A stretch of DNA of 34,840 bases. It comes from JAGPHI01 sp036641735. Lineage in GTDB: Bacteria; Bacillota; Clostridia; Oscillospirales; Ruminococcaceae. The DNA is taken from assembly GCA_036641735.1 (NCBI GenBank), contig JAVWEG010000014.1, positions 1-34,840 on the forward strand, in the 5' to 3' direction. Positions 31,537-34,840 of this stretch are shown one piece after another. Made by a program: the position numbers and the translations under genes. Under the pieces are notes generated by a model, which saw nothing but the letters and a program-made list of their open reading frames with translations, was not told the origin of the DNA and ran no database searches. Position 1 is the first letter of the stretch, and every line of letters begins with the position of its first letter.

Positions 31537-34200
31537 TTAATATCGTTTTAAAAACGGCATTAATATTGTAAGCGCAGCCCAAGCCACTTGATATAGGATA
31601 ACTGCGGTTAGGCTAAGCGAAATAATACCGCCTGTAAAGCAGAGTAATATGCTGATAACAATGCCGAGTATTATGGCGGCACACTGTACTACAGTACCCA
31701 TTTTCACACCGCCAGCGGCGCCCTCGGCGGCACGTAGGCCACCTATAAATGAGGAGAAAGTGCCGATATGTGTCATAATTCCTTCGCTTTCGGGCAGATA
31801 AGAAATATTAGGTGCAAGCGCATCACGGTCATCACCTGTCAGCACCTTTACGCATTGCGCAGGTAAATCGTATATTTTAGCTATAAGCTCACGCGTGATA
31901 TTAAAATCGTCTGCGCGCACTACAAGCGATACACCGCTGTGTCGCAAGCTTTGCACTACATCGTATGCGTCCTCGTCTGCCGAATAGCTTACCAAAAACA
32001 TACCAAAAAGCTTACCTGCTACAGCAAGATATATCGGGCTGCGCTCGCCTTTAGTGTATTTAAACTCGTAATCAAGCGACGGAATATCTATCTCGTGCCG
32101 TAACATCATATCACGGGAGCCAAGTATCACGCGTGAATGTTCTATCCACGCAGTAAAGCCGTATCCTGTTTCTTGTGTAAGGCTTTCTACTTTATATAAC
32201 ATATCGGTTTTGTTTTCTATCACACCGAGAAATATATCACGCAATGTGTCACAGCCCGATATCAATACGCTTGCGGCATAGAGAATGGCAAGGTCAATTC
32301 GCTCTTTTTCAAAGGTTTTTATTCCGTGTAAACGCACCGTGCTTGGCGGAAACAAATCTCTTGCACCCACAGTGACGGCATCGGCACTGCCAAGCGCTTC
32401 TATAGAACTCCACCCGGGTACTACAGCGCCTACTCGCGCAGCAGAGCGCTGCATAAGCGCACAGGGAATAGCATACAGCAAGCTGCTTGCTACAGGCACG
32501 GCAAAGCACAATACAGCGGCAAAGGCTGTAAGCGCAGATGAGATTAAGGTAGATGAGCTATAGCTTATTATAGCACCGATAAATGCAAAGCCAAGCAATA
32601 CAAAGCTCATTATCTTGGCTGTAGTTTCGTTATGTGAGGACGAAAAGCTTTGGCGTAAAAATCCTTTTACTAAAGCGGTGGGGCGCGAAACTAAAAGCTG
32701 CGCTTCGTTTTCGTTTCCAAGCCCCATACATACGCGCTCTACTATATCGCGATTTTTCACAAGATATGCGGCAGAATGGTCGTGTCCCACGCTCACCATA
32801 TCAAAGCTATTATATACTACAGTGCAATGCGTGCGTTTACCAATGGCATTGGCGAACAATAAAATAGCGGCAATAGGCGCGAATAAAGTAATTTTTTCAG
32901 GGGCAAAGGTATCTGCTTTAAAAATAAAATATGCGTTTTGCAGCAATGCACCAATAGTGGCAATTGCGGGCAAGCTATCGGCAGAAGCTTCTTTAAATAA
33001 GCCGATAATGCCGCTTGTCATAGTATTTATGGCTACAAGCGCGGTGATAAGCAGTAAAGAAAAATTAGCTAAAAGGAATAATAGCGGTTTTGTGGCAGGA
33101 TCGAGCGCTGTGATAGGCGGCAATAAGCCTGTGCGCGACGATAACCCCAAATACAATAGCAATAAAGAGGTAAGGGCAGTAGCTATCACTCGCAAGGTAG
33201 CGGTAGAACGCATAGATTTAAGCGTGCCTGCCACAGCTTCGGCATCGGCAGGAGAATTGTATTCGTCCTGTGATATTTCGTCCTCAAGGTCTTGGTCATT
33301 ATCAATTTCGGGTTCATCAAACGAGCCTGTCTGTGCGCTGCGCGCGCCAAACAAATTGTGGAAAATTTTACCTGCTTTTTTGCCTTTTAAGCCTATTTCC
33401 AATTCTTCGCGATTTACAGCTACAGTTTCACCGAAAAACTCGCGAAACGCATCATCTACTTCGTTAGCAAGCTGTGGATTTGACGGCTTTTGTAAAAAAT
33501 CCTTGTCCTCGGGGCGCAGTACAAAAGCAGCAGCTTTTGCCTTTCGCTTTGCCGCAATCTCTAACTCTAATTCGTGCTTTTCAAATTCAAGAGTGGGCAG
33601 CTCTATAGTTGGCTCTTTTGCCTCTTCGCTTTCTTCTTGAATTTCATCAGCCGCCTTCACTTCTTCTTTTTCATCGGCTTTATTCACAGGCAAAGGCTCT
33701 GTAGGCGCTTTTGGTTCAGGTGCAGCTTTCGTTTCCGATGGCTCAAAAGCTTGCTCTTCGAGCGCGATATCATCATAGCTATCCTCGTAGTCATCGTCAC
33801 CCCAGCCGGCAGCCGCAGCTACATTCAGCAGCTTATCACGCATTTTTTGAACCGCTTGCTTTTTGGCAGGAGGTGCCTGTACACTTTGCGGCTCAAGCAC
33901 AGTGCTTTTTTTCTCTTTACGCTTTGGCGATGCTTCCTTAGCCGCAAAGGTGTCCATAAATTCTTCGCTGAATTTAGCCACTTTTCCCTCTTGCTTAAAA
34001 AAGGTCTCTTCGATACTTTTTGCATTATCAGATGAATTAGCAGTTAAATTATTTGTACTTTCTATATTTTCAGTGTCTTGATTAAGCTTTGATAAAATAG
34101 CATCAGCATCGTTTGCTTCACCGTACGAAACGCCGCTTTTACCATTCAGTATTTCATTTACTAAATTGTCAATTTCAATATTATTGTCTTTGTCCTGCAC
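31537..34200 (-). CDS. P-type ATPase-like membrane protein lacking catalytic motifs
   Basis: 887 residues from GTG 34200, 10 bases after AAAGGAGG. The first 330 residues are acidic, Ala/Glu/Lys-rich and probably disordered. Then come hydrophobic segments near 335-355, 373-393, 436-453, 529-585 and 840-882, the spacing of a P1B-type ATPase. The helix segment FAVPVASSLLYAIPCALMQR and the following GAVVPGWSSIEALGSADAV match the CPC helix and the GilIKGGxALExLGxvD stretch. The phosphorylation motif DKTGT should come next but reads VGARDLF: Gly612 stands for the aspartate. The TGD motif reads RAD (762-764) and no GDGxND is present. It therefore cannot work as a P-type pump. The frame is fully open, so this is a conserved-looking pseudoenzyme, not a pseudogene. 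Role unknown. It follows rlmB. Confidence 0.75.
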   Translation of the reverse strand: MQDKDNNIEIDNLVNEILNGKSGVSYGEANDADAILSKLNQDTENIESTNNLTANSSDNAKSIEETFFKQEGKVAKFSEEFMDTFAAKEASPKRKEKKSTVLEPQSVQAPPAKKQAVQKMRDKLLNVAAAAGWGDDDYEDSYDDIALEEQAFEPSETKAAPEPKAPTEPLPVNKADEKEEVKAADEIQEESEEAKEPTIELPTLEFEKHELELEIAAKRKAKAAAFVLRPEDKDFLQKPSNPQLANEVDDAFREFFGETVAVNREELEIGLKGKKAGKIFHNLFGARSAQTGSFDEPEIDNDQDLEDEISQDEYNSPADAEAVAGTLKSMRSTATLRVIATALTSLLLLYLGLSSRTGLLPPITALDPATKPLLFLLANFSLLLITALVAINTMTSGIIGLFKEASADSLPAIATIGALLQNAYFIFKADTFAPEKITLFAPIAAILLFANAIGKRTHCTVVYNSFDMVSVGHDHSAAYLVKNRDIVERVCMGLGNENEAQLLVSRPTALVKGFLRQSFSSSHNETTAKIMSFVLLGFAFIGAIISYSSSTLISSALTAFAAVLCFAVPVASSLLYAIPCALMQRSAARVGAVVPGWSSIEALGSADAVTVGARDLFPPSTVRLHGIKTFEKERIDLAILYAASVLISGCDTLRDIFLGVIENKTDMLYKVESLTQETGYGFTAWIEHSRVILGSRDMMLRHEIDIPSLDYEFKYTKGERSPIYLAVAGKLFGMFLVSYSADEDAYDVVQSLRHSGVSLVVRADDFNITRELIAKIYDLPAQCVKVLTGDDRDALAPNISYLPESEGIMTHIGTFSSFIGGLRAAEGAAGGVKMGTVVQCAAIILGIVISILLCFTGGIISLSLTAVILYQVAWAALTILMPFLKRY

Positions 34201-34221
34201 TTAATAGACACCTCCTTTTAG

Positions 34222-34840
34222 TTATTTTGTGCGCTGACGCATTATTTCATATAATACTATACCGCTTGCAACAGATACATTATAGCTGTCTATTCCCGAA
34301 TGGGTGTTTGCCATAGCAAGAGATACGCTGCCGTCGCACAAGGTTTTCACAAGGTGAGATACGCCGCTGCCCTCATTGCCTACCACAAGCGCAATAGCAC
34401 CTGTAAGGTTAGTGCGTTCAAGGCTTTCGCCGTCCATATCAGCACAATATACAAAAACATTTGCCGCTTTAAGGCGGCGCACAGCTTCGCCTATATTAGC
34501 AACTCTTGCTACAGGCAAGCGCACAGCAGCGCCTGCGCTCGCTTTCATTACCACAGGCGTTACCGACACACCGCCGCGTTTTGGGATAACAACACCGTGC
34601 GCACCGCACAATAAAGCACTGCGCATTATCGCACCGAGATTGTGCGGATCTTCAATACCGTCACACAGCACAATAAAGGGCGCTTCGCCCCGGCTTTGTG
34701 CTACGGCAAGGATATCCTCGAGAGATGAGTAGTCCACCACGCTTGCAAACGCGGCAATACCTTGATGGTTTTCCGTACCGCACAGGCTTTTCAGCTTTGC
34801 GATATGTACCCGCTTAACCGCGGCGCCCGCCTCCTTGGCA
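34222..34840 (-). CDS. rlmB: 23S rRNA 2'-O-methyltransferase RlmB (TrmH/SpoU family), 5' end cut off
   Basis: The frame runs to the window edge; upstream of the internal GTG at 34740 it reads KSLCGTENHQGIAAFASVVD, the N-terminal-domain-to-linker segment of RlmB, so the true start lies beyond 34840. About 205 C-terminal residues are present. SPOUT-fold motifs: DPHNLGAIMRSALLCGAHGV, VVGNEGSGVSHLV, and motif 3 GIDSYNVSVASGIVLYEI, which form the trefoil knot and SAM site. RlmB methylates the ribose of a guanosine in 23S rRNA (Gm2251 in E. coli numbering). The P-type ATPase-like gene follows after 21 bases on the same strand. Confidence 0.93.
   Translation of the reverse strand, partial: AKEAGAAVKRVHIAKLKSLCGTENHQGIAAFASVVDYSSLEDILAVAQSRGEAPFIVLCDGIEDPHNLGAIMRSALLCGAHGVVIPKRGGVSVTPVVMKASAGAAVRLPVARVANIGEAVRRLKAANVFVYCADMDGESLERTNLTGAIALVVGNEGSGVSHLVKTLCDGSVSLAMANTHSGIDSYNVSVASGIVLYEIMRQRTK

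Noticed and set aside
32615..33640. A 341-codon plus-strand frame opposite the P-type ATPase-like gene
   Set aside because: It is the antisense shadow of the Ala/Glu/Lys-rich coding sequence; Ser/Lys-rich with no domain, and the minus-strand frame is longer and has a strong ribosome binding site.
31537..34200. Annotation as a working cation-transporting P-type ATPase
   Set aside because: The phospho-acceptor aspartate, TGD and GDGxND motifs are absent, so a transport cycle is not supported.

Overview
This window looks like a chromosomal segment of a motile, probably anaerobic Clostridia-class Firmicute. The pointers are a moderately AT-rich base composition, strong purine-rich ribosome binding sites, a DUF1836 gene, a DUF5711 gene, an EcfA1-EcfA2-EcfT-TruA block, a RuvC-RuvA-RuvB block and a FliK-like/FlhB-like pair of the ylqG-ylqH type. 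I see no rRNA, tRNA, CRISPR array, insertion sequence or phage gene. The species cannot be named from the sequence.

Layout. 1-3.6 kb: the end of the F1Fo ATP synthase operon (alpha, cut by the window edge, then gamma, beta, epsilon), closed by a perfect hairpin terminator. 3.6-4.9 kb: two minus-strand single genes, a rhodanese-like lipoprotein and an SGNH hydrolase, each with a recognisable promoter. 5.1-7.0 kb: a DUF1836 regulator and a FliD-like protein behind a perfect-consensus housekeeping promoter. 7.0-8.0 kb: about 1 kb without a convincing gene, holding two and a bit copies of a roughly 130-bp imperfect tandem repeat, then two strong terminators and an AT-rich stretch. 8.0-9.4 kb: citrate synthase on the minus strand. 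9.5-14.1 kb: a compact minus-strand chemotaxis operon, cheA-cheW-cheR-cheB. 14.2-16.8 kb: transcribed away from cheA, a FliK-like protein, an FlhB C-terminal-domain protein and a PilZ (c-di-GMP receptor) protein.

17.0-19.3 kb: a large FtsA/PilM-like actin-fold protein with a repeated beta-grasp-like tail. 19.4-21.6 kb: ruvC-ruvA-ruvB (Holliday junction processing) from its own promoter. 21.7-31.5 kb: a long plus-strand run, probably one operon: rRNA-type methyltransferase, ecfA1, ecfA2, ecfT (energising module of vitamin/metal importers), truA, a DUF5711 membrane-anchored protein, a CvpA-family membrane protein, a Clp-type double AAA+ ATPase with an McsA-like zinc finger, a YfcE-type phosphodiesterase and a TtcA-like tRNA thiolase. 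31.5-34.8 kb: a converging minus-strand pair, the 5'-truncated rlmB followed by an 887-residue protein with the architecture of a P-type ATPase but without the catalytic motifs.

How the genes relate. Motility is the main theme of 5.6-16.8 kb: FliD-like cap protein, chemotaxis receptor-signalling core, secretion-switch-like pair and c-di-GMP effector. Energy metabolism (ATP synthase, citrate synthase), DNA repair, RNA modification, nutrient uptake and proteostasis make up the rest. The most unusual items are the dead P-type ATPase, the FtsA-like protein with its repeated tail, the zinc-finger Clp fusion, the stand-alone FlhB-CC-like protein that lacks the self-cleavage motif, and the repeat-rich gap at 7.0-7.4 kb.
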